A stretch of DNA of 64,000 nt from Chlamydiales bacterium. Lineage in GTDB: Bacteria > Chlamydiota > Chlamydiia > Chlamydiales > Simkaniaceae. Positions 50,640 through 59,367 of this stretch are shown in pieces (position 1 is the stretch's first letter; each line of letters opens with the position of its first letter). The translations under genes were made by a program, and so were the position numbers. Location: positions 25,844 through 89,843 of the forward strand of contig JACKPO010000009.1 of assembly GCA_024233515.1 (NCBI GenBank), written 5' to 3'. A model generated the notes under the pieces. That model saw only the letters and a list, made by a program, of their open reading frames with translations, made no database searches and was not told where the DNA came from.

Positions 50640-51062
50640 ATGGCTAATATGATGATCAATGGTCTAAAAAACGTTGGAGCTGGTTTTGCACTAACTGGAG
50701 CTGCTCTTTACGGTGCTAAAGCTCTTCTTTCTGCAGGTGAGTTAGGTTTCAAAGCAGTTGACAAGATTGCAGATTCAACAGAGAAGACAAAAACTGGCGC
50801 TGGTTTTGTTGGCAAGCATGTTAAAGACTGGGGATTTTCTGCTAGATTTGGCAGCACCACACCTGCGAAAGAGACCGCAACTAATTTTGCTAAGTTTGCT
50901 GTTGCAGCTCTTGTTCTTTCTGAAATTGCTTTCCGGCTCTCCAGTAGCCCTGTCAGCATCATGAATGTTGCTTTCAAAGTGCTTCCATTTAAGATGAATA
51001 ATGAGAGTGTCCCTACAACTCTTATGAACACTAACTGGAGCAATCCTTTTCAGTCTGCTTAA
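50640..51062 (+). CDS. Small membrane-associated protein, unknown
   Basis: 140 residues, very strong ribosome site (ctagggaggaa) and its own terminator, so it is probably a highly expressed single gene. Two hydrophobic segments: about 10-35, Gly/Ala-rich (G-A-G-F-A-L-T-G-A-A-L-Y-G-A), and about 80-98 (F-A-V-A-A-L-V-L-S-E-I-A-F-R-L). There is no cleavable signal, and the charged middle contains K-T-K-T-G-A-G-F-V-G-K. I recognise no family. An inclusion-membrane or envelope role is possible but unsupported. Confidence 0.65.
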   Translation: MANMMINGLKNVGAGFALTGAALYGAKALLSAGELGFKAVDKIADSTEKTKTGAGFVGKHVKDWGFSARFGSTTPAKETATNFAKFAVAALVLSEIAFRLSSSPVSIMNVAFKVLPFKMNNESVPTTLMNTNWSNPFQSA

Positions 51063-51089
51063 TCGCTAACTTGAAAAAGAGTGTTTAAT

Positions 51090-51117
51090 AGAGGTGTCTT
51101 TGACACCTCTTTTTTTT
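51090..51117 (+). terminator. Rho-independent terminator after the 50.6-kb gene
   Basis: Perfect 9-bp stem AGAGGTGTC (51090-51098) with GACACCTCT (51102-51110), loop TTT, then seven more T residues. Confidence 0.9.
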
Positions 51118-51129
51118 ATGAGGTAAGGA

Positions 51130-52491
51130 ATGGATTTTATTCATCGGAGTTATGAGAAAGGGCAGACGATTGCTGCCGTTGCAACCCCACCTGGTGAGGG
51201 AGGGATTGCTGTCGTCCGAATCGCGGGGAATGAAGCGCTTGCCGTTGCGGATCGAATCTTCTCTGGTCCAATCCAAAAATATGAGAGTCATACCGTTCAC
51301 TTTGGAAAAATCCTTGACTTAGACGGGAATGTCATTGATGAGGGACTGGCGGTTGTCATGAAAAATCCCCGCTCGTATACAGGTGAAGATACCGTCGAGA
51401 TCCATTGTCATGGGGGCGTTCTCATTACACGGAAGGTACTAGATGCTGCACTCAAAGCAGGTGCGCGTGCAGCACTTCCCGGCGAGTTCACCTTCAAAGC
51501 CTTCCAGAACGGAAAGATTGATCTCACAAAAGCCGAGGCAGTCCAACAGGTCATCGCTTCAAAAAGTGAAATGGCTTGGCAAGCAGCAGAAAATCACCTT
51601 GAGGGGAAGCTATACAATAAAATTTCAGAGTTTCAGAAGCAGCTTACGGAGGTTGCAGCCATATTGGAGGCGTGGGTCGACTTTCCGGAAGAGGGGCTCG
51701 AGTTTGCCACAAAAGAAGAGCTGACAGGTGATCTGTTGAACCTTCACAAATGTATGAGCACTTTACACGATACTTTTTATGATGGACAACACTTGAAATC
51801 TGGATTTTCTCTTTGCCTGATTGGAGCACCAAATGTTGGAAAATCCTCGCTTATGAACGCCCTCACGGGTAAGGAAAGGGCGATTGTCACTAATATTCCT
51901 GGGACGACCCGCGATGTTCTTGAAGAAGAGGTGCAGATAGCGGGACTCAATTTTCGCCTCATTGATACGGCAGGAATCCGAGAAACCAATGAGGTGATTG
52001 AAAAGGAAGGAATTCGCCGCTCAGAAAAAGCCGCAAAAGAGGCAGACCTTGTCCTTGTGGTCTATGATATTACTAAACCAGAGCATCTCACTATTCAACT
52101 TCCCGATAAAAAAACCATCGCGATTTGGAACAAGGTCGATCTAACACATGGTGAAAAAGAAACGCTCCCTTTCACGCACGTTGTGGAAGTCTCCGCTAAA
52201 GAGGGAAGAGGAATCGAACGCCTAAAGCAGGAGATCCATAACGTCCTTTGGGAAAAGGGTCCCCCATCGAAAGAAGAGGTCATGATTACCAGCGAGCGTC
52301 ATCATCAAGCCCTGGGCAACGCCATTGCCGCTCTTCAAACAGTGGTAGAAGGATTACAAACAGAAATTTCTCCAGAGTTTTTAGTGTCTGATCTTCGGAT
52401 GACCTTGAAAGAACTCGGTACGATTATTGGGATGAATATCACAGAAGAGGTCCTTAGCGCTATTTTCTCTAAATTTTGTGTGGGAAAATGA
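51130..52491 (+). CDS. mnmE: tRNA modification GTPase MnmE
   Basis: 453 residues. N-terminal tetrahydrofolate-binding domain with A-A-V-A-T-P-P-G-E-G-G-I-A-V-V-R. The central Ras-like G domain (about 220-370) has G-A-P-N-V-G-K-S-S-L-M-N, T-T-R-D-V, D-T-A-G-I-R-E-T and W-N-K-V-D. The C-terminal motif F-C-V-G-K keeps the essential Cys (usually C-I-G-K). With MnmG it modifies U34 of tRNAs, including the Lys and Glu tRNAs encoded here. It overlaps nth by 4 bases, as in Chlamydia (CT697-CT698). Confidence 0.96.
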   Translation: MDFIHRSYEKGQTIAAVATPPGEGGIAVVRIAGNEALAVADRIFSGPIQKYESHTVHFGKILDLDGNVIDEGLAVVMKNPRSYTGEDTVEIHCHGGVLITRKVLDAALKAGARAALPGEFTFKAFQNGKIDLTKAEAVQQVIASKSEMAWQAAENHLEGKLYNKISEFQKQLTEVAAILEAWVDFPEEGLEFATKEELTGDLLNLHKCMSTLHDTFYDGQHLKSGFSLCLIGAPNVGKSSLMNALTGKERAIVTNIPGTTRDVLEEEVQIAGLNFRLIDTAGIRETNEVIEKEGIRRSEKAAKEADLVLVVYDITKPEHLTIQLPDKKTIAIWNKVDLTHGEKETLPFTHVVEVSAKEGRGIERLKQEIHNVLWEKGPPSKEEVMITSERHHQALGNAIAALQTVVEGLQTEISPEFLVSDLRMTLKELGTIIGMNITEEVLSAIFSKFCVGK

Positions 52492-53108
52492 AGCGCGTTG
52501 CAACCATTCATCGCATCCTCAACAAGTTGTTCCCCCATCCTCCTATCCCCTTAAAACATACGAGTCATTACACCCTTCTCATCGCTGTTCTCCTTTCAGC
52601 GCAGTGCACCGATAAAAAAGTTAACGAGGTCACGCCTAAACTCTTTGCCAAAGCAAACACGGCAGAGAAAATGGCAAAGCTATCGGTCGCACAAATCCAG
52701 TCAATTATCAAACCGTGCGGACTCGCACCAACCAAAGCAAAAAACATCAAAAAACTCTCAGAAATTTTGGTCGAAGAGTATGGAGGAAGAATCCCCCGCA
52801 CCCTTGAGGAACTTGAAACCCTTCCAGGAGTGGGGCATAAAACTGCATCGGTCGTTGCAATCCATGCGCTAAAAATCCCCGCCTTTCCAGTCGATACACA
52901 TATTCACCGGTGCGCCAAACGATGGGGACTAAGTCGTGGAAAAAATGTGACACAAACAGAAAAAGATCTGAAAGAAGCTTTTCCCAAATCGTCATGGAAT
53001 AAACTCCACCTTCAGATCATCTATTACGCACGCAAGTATTGCCCTGCCAAAGGACATAAAATAGAAGAGTGCCCTATTTGCAGAAGCCTGGGGCGTGTCA
53101 TTAATTAA
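52488..53108 (+). CDS. nth: Endonuclease III (DNA glycosylase/AP lyase)
   Basis: 206 residues from the ATG at 52488, which overlaps the mnmE stop (ATGA). Helix-hairpin-helix L-P-G-V-G-H-K-T-A, catalytic Lys in the preceding region and the catalytic Asp in V-D-T-H-I-H-R. The iron-sulfur cysteines are C-P-A...C-P-I-C at the C terminus. The spacing is not fully the C-x6-C-x2-C-x5-C of E. coli because the last Cys appears to be missing: I see C-P-A, C-P-I-C and no later Cys. Function in base excision repair. Confidence 0.93.
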   Translation: MKRVATIHRILNKLFPHPPIPLKHTSHYTLLIAVLLSAQCTDKKVNEVTPKLFAKANTAEKMAKLSVAQIQSIIKPCGLAPTKAKNIKKLSEILVEEYGGRIPRTLEELETLPGVGHKTASVVAIHALKIPAFPVDTHIHRCAKRWGLSRGKNVTQTEKDLKEAFPKSSWNKLHLQIIYYARKYCPAKGHKIEECPICRSLGRVIN

Positions 53109-53125
53109 ACCTCTTTGCTTTGATT

Positions 53126-53214
53126 CTTCCTATGGAAAATTTCTTCGTTGCCCTGTTTCGACAACCCATTTTGGGTTGTCTGCATCGGTCGCCTTGAACT
53201 TTCCTCATAGGAAG
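53126..53214. repeat. Nested hairpin between nth and psd
   Basis: Outer arms CTTCCTATG (53126-53134) and CATAGGAAG (53206-53214) pair perfectly, with imperfect pairing continuing inward. A central perfect 9-bp hairpin GACAACCCA/TGGGTTGTC lies at 53160-53180. It fills the gap between convergent genes. Layout resembles the 170-bp palindromic elements but sequence and length differ; it may be a bidirectional terminator. Confidence 0.6.
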
Positions 53215-53221
53215 AGCCCTC

Positions 53222-54139
53222 TCAACGCGGTTTGACGACACGCCCTAGCGAAGTCCCCATCTTAGCATAGGTTTCGATGTGTTCCGCGGAGGCATCGACC
53301 AAGTCTTGATCGAAAGAGATCGTGTTTTGTTGGAAGAGAAGGATCGTGCACGATCCCCCAAACTCGAAATACCCCTTTTCATCCCCTTTCTCCACTGGCT
53401 TATTGGGGATGTAAGTCTGCTGAATGGACCCCACGCACGTCGCTCCAACTTCAATGTAAAGCGCTTGACCGAAGAGCCCCGTTTCGAGGGGAGTGAGGAC
53501 CCGCTTATTCTCACTTAAGATCGAGATATGCTTTTTTAGCGCCATCGGGTTCACTGAAAAAAGAGGTCCATTGATCAGCTTTGCTTTTCCAGGGATGCAT
53601 GCACAAGGGAAATGAAACCGGTGATAATCAGTAGGACATAACCGGGAAATAACCATTGCTCCCCTTTTATACGTCTCAAAGTAGAACTCATCATTTAGCA
53701 ACCGTCGCAGATCAAATTTGACCCCTTTAACATAAAACCCATCGACTTGGCTGATATCTTGAAAAACAAGATGTCGCCCATCAGCTGGGAAAATAGCTGT
53801 CGTTTCCTTAGGTGCAATCGGACGAGCCTCTGGCTTCAGTTTACGAATAAAAAAATCGTTAAAGGAGTTAAAGCTTTCAACAGGATCGGCAAATTCAGAA
53901 ACATCGACATGAAAAGCGCGGATAAAAGGGATGATTTTGGTTTTACTCTTTTTTGCTTTCTGCTTTTTCCCATAAAAAAATGAGAACGCCGGCATGTGCG
54001 CAATCAAGGGGAGAAAGAGAAGGGAAAAAAATTTTGATAAAAGGGTGCTTCCATAGAGCGCTTCAAGAAAAAATTTGCCGTAAACTTTTTCTTTTTTTAG
54101 CGTTCCTGACTCACGATCTCTGTAGGTAATTCCTGCCAT
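53222..54139 (-). CDS. psd: Phosphatidylserine decarboxylase
   Basis: 305 residues from ATG 54139, aligned with chlamydial Psd starts (M-A-G-I-T-Y-R-D-R-E-S-G); upstream in-frame codons would overlap secA's leader. F-N-D-F-F-I-R-K-L-K-P near residue 85, D-Y-H-R-F-H-F-P near 185, and the self-cleavage motif F-G-G-S-C-T near 275, whose Ser gives the pyruvoyl group (L-G-S-T in E. coli). It makes phosphatidylethanolamine at the inner membrane. Divergent from secA. Confidence 0.94.
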   Translation of the reverse strand: MAGITYRDRESGTLKKEKVYGKFFLEALYGSTLLSKFFSLLFLPLIAHMPAFSFFYGKKQKAKKSKTKIIPFIRAFHVDVSEFADPVESFNSFNDFFIRKLKPEARPIAPKETTAIFPADGRHLVFQDISQVDGFYVKGVKFDLRRLLNDEFYFETYKRGAMVISRLCPTDYHRFHFPCACIPGKAKLINGPLFSVNPMALKKHISILSENKRVLTPLETGLFGQALYIEVGATCVGSIQQTYIPNKPVEKGDEKGYFEFGGSCTILLFQQNTISFDQDLVDASAEHIETYAKMGTSLGRVVKPR

Positions 54140-54209
54140 GCCCCAAAGATTAGCATATAAATTCAGTTTTAGGCTATACTGGCGACCTAATGAGTATATA
54201 GGATTCACG

Positions 54210-57131
54210 ATGTTTGGACTGGTTAAAAAAATTTTTGGGACGGCGCAAAGTCGCCAAGTGAAGCGTTATCAAAAGATTGTTAAAACGATCAACCGCATCG
54301 AAGAGGGATACCAATCTCTCTCTGATGACGAGGTGAAAGGAAAAGTCGGTGAATTCAAAAGCCGCCTTAAAAATGGGGAAACAGTCGACGCTCTCCTTCC
54401 TGAAGCCTACGCTCTTGTCAAAAATACCTGCCGCCGCCTGTGCGGACAAGAAGTCCACGTCTCTGGGTATGATCAAAAATGGGACATGGTTCCCTATGAT
54501 GTCCAACTTATCGGTGCCATTGCAATGCACTACGGCTCGATTGCCGAGATGATGACAGGAGAAGGGAAAACCCTGACCGCATCAATGCCCCTTTTCTTAA
54601 ATGCTTTAACAGAAATGCCTGTTCACCTCGTCACCGTTAATGATTACCTAGCTAGTCGTGACTCCGATTGGATTGGGGTTATTTTCCGTTGGCTCGGACT
54701 AACCGTTAAAGCCCTCACCAATAGTGTCCCCCCTCATGAACGGAAAGAGATTTACAAAGCAGATATCGTTTATGGAACCGCTTCTGAATTTGGGTTTGAC
54801 TATCTACGTGATAATTCGATGGCCCACTCGATCGAAGAGCAGGTCCAACGGGGTTACTACTTTGCCATCATCGATGAAGTCGATTCAATCCTGATTGATG
54901 AAGCGCGTACCCCTCTGATCATTTCAGGTCCTGCAGCGCAGTCACGGCAAATGTATGATGAACTTAAAGACTCTGTTTCCCGCGTCGTTCGCTTGCAACG
55001 AGATCATTGTAATAAGCTTGCTTCGGAAGCCCGAAAAGTTTTAGAAAAGCATGATCGCCTTTCTGAAGAAGAAGAGAAACCCAAACTCTCTAAAGAAGCC
55101 GTCAAAGAAGTTGAAGATGCCTTCCGTAAACTGTGGCTTGTGGGAAAAGGAACTCCCCAAAATAAAATTATCAAACGGTTAAAAGAGCATCCCGATCTTC
55201 GGGCAGAAATGGAAAAATGGGAAACCTACTTCCACGCAGAGCCTAACAAAGAAGAGCGCTACGAAATGCTTGCTGATCTCTATATTATCATCGATGAGCG
55301 AGCAAATGAATTTGAACTCACTGATAAAGGGATTGCCTCTTGGACCGGTGGGAATCAGGAAGCAGAGGATGACTTCCTCATGCTCGATCTTGGTGGAGAA
55401 TACGCCAAAATCGATGAAAATCCCGCCCTTTCTGAACAAGAAAAAATGGATAGAAAGACCGCTCTAAGAGAAGAAGATAGCCGAAGAAAAGAACGTTCGC
55501 ATAACCTCCGTCAACTTTTCCGCGCCCATCTTCTAATGGAAAAGGATGTCGACTACATCGTCCAAGATCGAAAAATTGTCATCATCGATGAGAATACAGG
55601 ACGCCCTCAACCAGGTCGCCGTTTCTCTGACGGTCTTCACCAGTCGATTGAAGCAAAAGAATCGGTCCCGATTCAAGAAGAGACACAAACCTACGCAACG
55701 ATCACCCTCCAAAACTACTTCCGGATGTATGACAAGCTAGCGGGAATGACCGGAACAGCGATGACAGAGGCCAATGAACTCAAAGAAATCTACAAGATTG
55801 ATGTTCTTGAAATTCCAACGCATAAAAAATGTCTCCGTAAAGATGCCGACGATGAAATTTACATGTCGGAACGAGAAAAGTACAACGCACTGATAAAAGA
55901 TATCATCGAGATTCACGAGAAAGGGCGACCCATTTTGATTGGAACTGAGTCGGTCGAAGTCTCTGAAAAACTTGCCCGCATCCTGAAACAAAATCAACTG
56001 AAACACACCATCCTCAATGCAAAAAATCACGCAAAAGAAGCGGAAATTATTGCCGAAGCTGGACAACCAGGAGCCATTACCGTTGCGACCAATATGGCAG
56101 GACGGGGAACAGACATTAAGCTTGGCGAAGGAGTTGCAAACGTTGGTGGCCTCCACGTCATTGGAACAACACGTCACCAATCTCGCCGTATTGACCGACA
56201 GCTCCGCGGACGTTGCGCCCGTCAAGGGGATCCAGGAACGTCAAAGTTTTACGTTTCATTTGAAGATGAGCTCATGCGTCTCTTTACCTCTCCAAAACTC
56301 ACCGCGTTCTTGCAACGGTTCCGTCCCCCTGAAGGAGAGCCGATCTCTGCTGGTGTCTTAAACCGCTCAATTGAAACCGCTCAGAAACGCGTAGAGCAAC
56401 GGAACTACTCGATCCGAAAACATACCCTTCAATACGACGATGTCATGAACAAACAACGTCAAGAGGTCTACGCATTCCGTAACGATCTCCTAAAAGAAAA
56501 AGAATCGATCAAGCTTGCTGAAGATGTTCTCGATGAAATCGCTGGACAGCTTGCTTCTCAGTACTTTGTTTCTCGAACGACGGAAGGTGGATGGGACCCT
56601 CAGGGGTATGCCCATGCACTCATGATGCACTTCCCTGTCACCATCGACGAGAAGGATTTTGATGATGATTATCTCACTGTCGAGGAAATCGAAAAGAAAG
56701 GGGCTGATCTGATCATTCGCGCTTTAAAAGAGAAGCTCGATCACGAAGCACATACCATTGCTGCGATCCAAGAGAATGCAGGAAAAGAAATCGATGCGAT
56801 TCCAGTCCTCCATGAAGTGGTTCGGAGCATCCTCCTTCGCAATATCGATAAGCTTTGGCAAGAACACCTCCTTTCAATCGACCACCTCCGCACGGAAGTC
56901 AACATGCGTGTTGTTGGACAGAAAGATCCTCTTCTTGAATTTAAACACGAAGCGTTTGCTCTTTTCGATACCTTCAGTAGCGATCTAAAACTTGCAATTG
57001 CTCATGGACTCTTCAAATTTCAAATGATGCCACCCAAAATGCAACAAAATCCACTGAATCATTTGCAGAAAGAGAAGCCCTTTAAAAAGGATAAGAATTC
57101 GGGACTCTATTTACCTAATGGTTCTTCTTAA
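54210..57131 (+). CDS. secA: Preprotein translocase ATPase SecA
   Basis: 973 residues from ATG 54210 (M-F-G-L-V-K-K-I-F-G, typical SecA start). Motor motifs: M-M-T-G-E-G-K-T-L (Walker A), I-I-D-E-V-D-S-I-L-I-D-E-A-R (DEAD-like), A-G-M-T-G-T-A, T-N-M-A-G-R-G-T-D-I and G-G-L-H-V-I-G-T. An extra charged stretch of about 90 residues after the DEVD motif is of the kind seen in chlamydial SecA. The C terminus ends without the Cys-rich zinc-finger tail, so any SecB-type binding must differ. Drives Sec export of the porins and lipoproteins here. Confidence 0.97.
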   Translation: MFGLVKKIFGTAQSRQVKRYQKIVKTINRIEEGYQSLSDDEVKGKVGEFKSRLKNGETVDALLPEAYALVKNTCRRLCGQEVHVSGYDQKWDMVPYDVQLIGAIAMHYGSIAEMMTGEGKTLTASMPLFLNALTEMPVHLVTVNDYLASRDSDWIGVIFRWLGLTVKALTNSVPPHERKEIYKADIVYGTASEFGFDYLRDNSMAHSIEEQVQRGYYFAIIDEVDSILIDEARTPLIISGPAAQSRQMYDELKDSVSRVVRLQRDHCNKLASEARKVLEKHDRLSEEEEKPKLSKEAVKEVEDAFRKLWLVGKGTPQNKIIKRLKEHPDLRAEMEKWETYFHAEPNKEERYEMLADLYIIIDERANEFELTDKGIASWTGGNQEAEDDFLMLDLGGEYAKIDENPALSEQEKMDRKTALREEDSRRKERSHNLRQLFRAHLLMEKDVDYIVQDRKIVIIDENTGRPQPGRRFSDGLHQSIEAKESVPIQEETQTYATITLQNYFRMYDKLAGMTGTAMTEANELKEIYKIDVLEIPTHKKCLRKDADDEIYMSEREKYNALIKDIIEIHEKGRPILIGTESVEVSEKLARILKQNQLKHTILNAKNHAKEAEIIAEAGQPGAITVATNMAGRGTDIKLGEGVANVGGLHVIGTTRHQSRRIDRQLRGRCARQGDPGTSKFYVSFEDELMRLFTSPKLTAFLQRFRPPEGEPISAGVLNRSIETAQKRVEQRNYSIRKHTLQYDDVMNKQRQEVYAFRNDLLKEKESIKLAEDVLDEIAGQLASQYFVSRTTEGGWDPQGYAHALMMHFPVTIDEKDFDDDYLTVEEIEKKGADLIIRALKEKLDHEAHTIAAIQENAGKEIDAIPVLHEVVRSILLRNIDKLWQEHLLSIDHLRTEVNMRVVGQKDPLLEFKHEAFALFDTFSSDLKLAIAHGLFKFQMMPPKMQQNPLNHLQKEKPFKKDKNSGLYLPNGSS

Positions 57132-57696
57132 GAAGTCTGTTGCCGAAGTAAATAAGGGGCAACCCTAAGGCGCAGTAGAGGAACCAAAAACGGCTGCTCC
57201 ATTCAAGAACAACTTTCCCATTTTGTGAGCAAAAAAGAAGGAGCGCGCCTAACATAAAGAGATGTGCTCCGATCATTAAGAAAAGGAGTGGCAAAACGCT
57301 TCCCCTTTTTGTCACCTCATCCGTGTCATCAATCGATCCTATGCCACCTTCAGGAATCATCGGTGGAGCTTCCTCCTCCTCTTCCTGAGACTCGTAAGAC
57401 GATTGGAAAAGAGGATCTTGCCTTTGAGGTTCCGTGGAAATGTAAGAAGATTCTTCTCTCTCATCAGGAACACCAAATCCTTGACGATTCCGGACTGAAT
57501 AAGGAGGTTTATAAAGAGAGGCCAGGCTCTCCTGAAGCGTTTGATCCGCAAATTTCCGGTCTTGCTTAGGGGCCTGCGTTGGCTTTTCAATAGAGGAGGT
57601 CAGCAAATCTGTCCCACAGAAAGGGCAATAGGTCGCTTCAAAGCTCACATCTGCTTCACAATTCCAACATGCTTTTGTCCGATCAACCTGTTTCAT
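57115..57696 (-). CDS. Zinc-ribbon protein with two C-terminal membrane helices, unknown
   Basis: 193 residues from ATG 57696 (aaaggg upstream), preferred to 57714. The N-terminal zinc ribbon is C-W-N-C...C-P-F-C (about residues 10-32). A disordered Glu/Ser/Pro-rich linker spans about 40-125. Two hydrophobic segments follow at about 138-160 and 168-188, with a short basic tail. The layout is that of small membrane-anchored zinc-ribbon proteins whose role is unknown. The last 17 bases overlap the secA end on the other strand. Confidence 0.65.
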   Translation of the reverse strand: MKQVDRTKACWNCEADVSFEATYCPFCGTDLLTSSIEKPTQAPKQDRKFADQTLQESLASLYKPPYSVRNRQGFGVPDEREESSYISTEPQRQDPLFQSSYESQEEEEEAPPMIPEGGIGSIDDTDEVTKRGSVLPLLFLMIGAHLFMLGALLLFCSQNGKVVLEWSSRFWFLYCALGLPLIYFGNRLLKKNH

Positions 57697-58164
57697 AGTA
57701 AACCCTTTATTCATCCTTAATTTTCAGTGTAACTGATTTTCACCTCAAGGTGAAGTAAAAATATCTCTGAGACGTTTACAATTTGATTCAATCTGGGTTC
57801 TCTAATCGCGCTTTTGGTCAACCTTTTTTTGCGCGTAGCGCAAGTCCGCGACGCGACGCGGAGCTCTTCGGGGGAGCTCAGTGCTGTCGCAGCAAGGACT
57901 TCTTTCTTTTTCATATTTTTTTCCATTCTTTACAATAGGTCTTTTGAGAAAAGTTTCCAGGGTTCTCTCCGGGATCTTTCTATGAGGAATGTCTTTTTCC
58001 TCGTCCCAACATACTCTTCGAAGAATGAGTAGGACAATGTATAAAACGGCGTCTTACTTGCGCCAACCCAAACGCGTCTCTTACTCTTCTTCGGGCTTTT
58101 CTCAAAAAACTTTAGAACTAATGCTTTATCTCCAGTTTACTATTCTAGTTTCATTGTGTTTTTT
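57697..58164. other. 468-base region without a convincing gene: hairpins and IS110 flank
   Basis: It holds a TTCACC/GGTGAA hairpin (57739-57754) just upstream of the zinc-ribbon gene, an 11-base TAATCGCGCTT arm (57803-57813), a GC-rich cluster of four small hairpins (57829-57894) and an ordinary-composition stretch up to the transposase stop. Open frames here (57717-57926 minus, 57814-58032 plus) are short, overlap the hairpins and lack ribosome sites. Confidence 0.6.
57829..57894. repeat. GC-rich cluster of four small hairpins
   Basis: TTGCGC/GCGCAA (57829-57843), CCGCG/CGCGG (57846-57861), GAGCTC/GAGCTC (57861-57879) and TGCTG/CAGCA (57882-57894), in a block far richer in G+C than its surroundings. 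It lies inside the presumed right (3') flank of the IS110-type transposase gene. Confidence 0.6.
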
Positions 58165-59199
58165 TTAAGCTGCTTGCTTTTCTTCACCGTAAATAAAATC
58201 TGCTTCATTTAAAAGCATTTTGTGCATGATTATTGCCAGTTTTCTTCCTACAGCCATAGACGCTTTTTTCATCCCATGCTTCCTGTATATCTTTATGCCC
58301 CATGCTTTGAGCTTGCTCCATTTTTTCGATCGCGTTAATAACACCAACCCTCCTTCATTCAGCAATGTTCTTACCTCTACTGATCCACATTTTGAAACTC
58401 TCCCCTGCCTCTGAGTTTCCCCTGAGGAATATTGTTTCGGCGTCATTCCCAAATAGGCCCCCACCTGCTTCGACTTCTTAAATCGCTTTGGATTCCCGAT
58501 CTCTACTGCATAACTCAGGGCTGTTATTGCTCCTATCCCAGGAATTGTCATCAGTCTTTTTACGGCTTGATCTTCTTTTGCTAAAGTTTCTACTTTTTGC
58601 GTTAGTTCTTTTAATTCTCTTAAGATTTGTTCATAACATCTTAAAAGCCTGTCAATTCCTTCTTGAGCTATTATCTGATTGTTTTTCAGCGCCTTTCTTG
58701 CATTCTCGGCAAAAGATTTTTCTCCACTCGACTGGAGTCTAATCCCATAGGTTTTTAGAAAGCCTCTTATAGAGTTCGATATTTGCACTTTTTGGGTTAC
58801 CAACAAACGACGGCAACCAAGCAAAGTCCCTATTTCTAATTCCTTTGCAGATCTTTCTGTGACTTCTTTGTATAATCCACTCCTCATTGCTGAAGCTATT
58901 CCTCTGGCATCATTTTTATCGGTTTTGTTAATCTGCACTGACAGCAGTGTTGCCATTTTCCTCGCATCTATACAGATGGCTGGAATTGACAAAGCTTTCA
59001 GTTCACTAAGCAGCCAATGACATAAACTACCACTTTCAAGGCCTACTTTTGCTATTTCAACTTCGAATTTCTTTATGTATTTTGCAATGAGTTCTGGCTC
59101 GGTTTTTGTTTTTCCCTGGGCTATGATTTTTCCTGTCTCATCCTCGATGCAGATAAAAGTCTCTTTCATAGAAATGTCTAATCCAACATAATGTCTCAT
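58165..59199 (-). CDS. IS110-family transposase (DEDD, RNA-guided type)
   Basis: 344 residues. N-terminal RuvC-like DEDD domain: Y-V-G-L-D-I-S (Asp 8), G-L-E-S-G (Glu about 54), D-K-N-D-A-R-G-I-A (Asp about 97 and 100). C-terminal Transposase_20 domain: I-P-G-I-G-A-I-T-A near residue 221, Y-L-G-M-T-P and R-Q-G-R-V-S-K-C-G, whose Ser is the expected nucleophile. No frame disruption, so it may be active. Members of this family are guided by an RNA from the element's own non-coding flank. ATG with aaggagtaacc upstream. Confidence 0.92.
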   Translation of the reverse strand: MRHYVGLDISMKETFICIEDETGKIIAQGKTKTEPELIAKYIKKFEVEIAKVGLESGSLCHWLLSELKALSIPAICIDARKMATLLSVQINKTDKNDARGIASAMRSGLYKEVTERSAKELEIGTLLGCRRLLVTQKVQISNSIRGFLKTYGIRLQSSGEKSFAENARKALKNNQIIAQEGIDRLLRCYEQILRELKELTQKVETLAKEDQAVKRLMTIPGIGAITALSYAVEIGNPKRFKKSKQVGAYLGMTPKQYSSGETQRQGRVSKCGSVEVRTLLNEGGLVLLTRSKKWSKLKAWGIKIYRKHGMKKASMAVGRKLAIIMHKMLLNEADFIYGEEKQAA

Positions 59200-59200
59200 T

Positions 59201-59276
59201 GGTTACTCCTTTTGTTTTGGTCATTAAAGACCGGTTTTTTTGCAGAGTCTAATCTACTGCGCTTAAAGGGGTAACC
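59201..59276 (-). ncRNA. Structured segment upstream of the IS110 transposase, candidate bridge RNA part
   Basis: GGTTACTCCTTT (59201-59212) pairs with AAAGGGGTAACC (59265-59276), 11 of 12, enclosing a GGTC/GACC hairpin (about 59219-59232). The transposase ribosome site is within the first arm. IS110-group elements encode their guide RNA in this 5' flank, IS1111-group ones in the 3' flank, where 57829-58160 would be the candidate. Confidence 0.35.
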
Positions 59277-59332
59277 TTTTTTTCTACCATCGACGACTGT
59301 TCGCCTTTGGCTTCAAGCGCGATTACAGTATG

Positions 59333-59338
59333 TATAAT
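59333..59338 (+). promoter_or_regulatory. Candidate -10 box of the lpd-lipA operon
   Basis: Perfect TATAAT 16 bases before the gaggag ribosome site. The -35 region (about 59309-59317, cttcaa) is poor and overlaps the presumed IS110 inverted repeat, so the promoter may be partly supplied by the element. Confidence 0.4.
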
Positions 59339-59367
59339 AGACATTTAAATTTTTGAGGAGAAATCAA

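Larger units (their letters stand above)
57803..59325 (-). mobile_element. IS110/IS1111-type insertion sequence (boundaries approximate)
   Basis: A complete DEDD transposase gene flanked by non-coding DNA. An exact 11-bp inverted repeat (TAATCGCGCTT at 57803-57813 and its complement at 59315-59325) gives an outer size of 1523 bp, and a direct repeat AACCTTTTTTT (near 57819 and 59273) gives about 1450 bp; both are plausible. IS1111-type elements have subterminal inverted repeats of this size. IS110 elements lack clear ends, so the limits are uncertain. Confidence 0.6.

Noticed and set aside
57717..57926. Minus-strand 69-codon frame near the GC-rich hairpins
   Set aside because: No credible ribosome site, it covers a hairpin cluster, and composition is irregular; most likely a chance frame.
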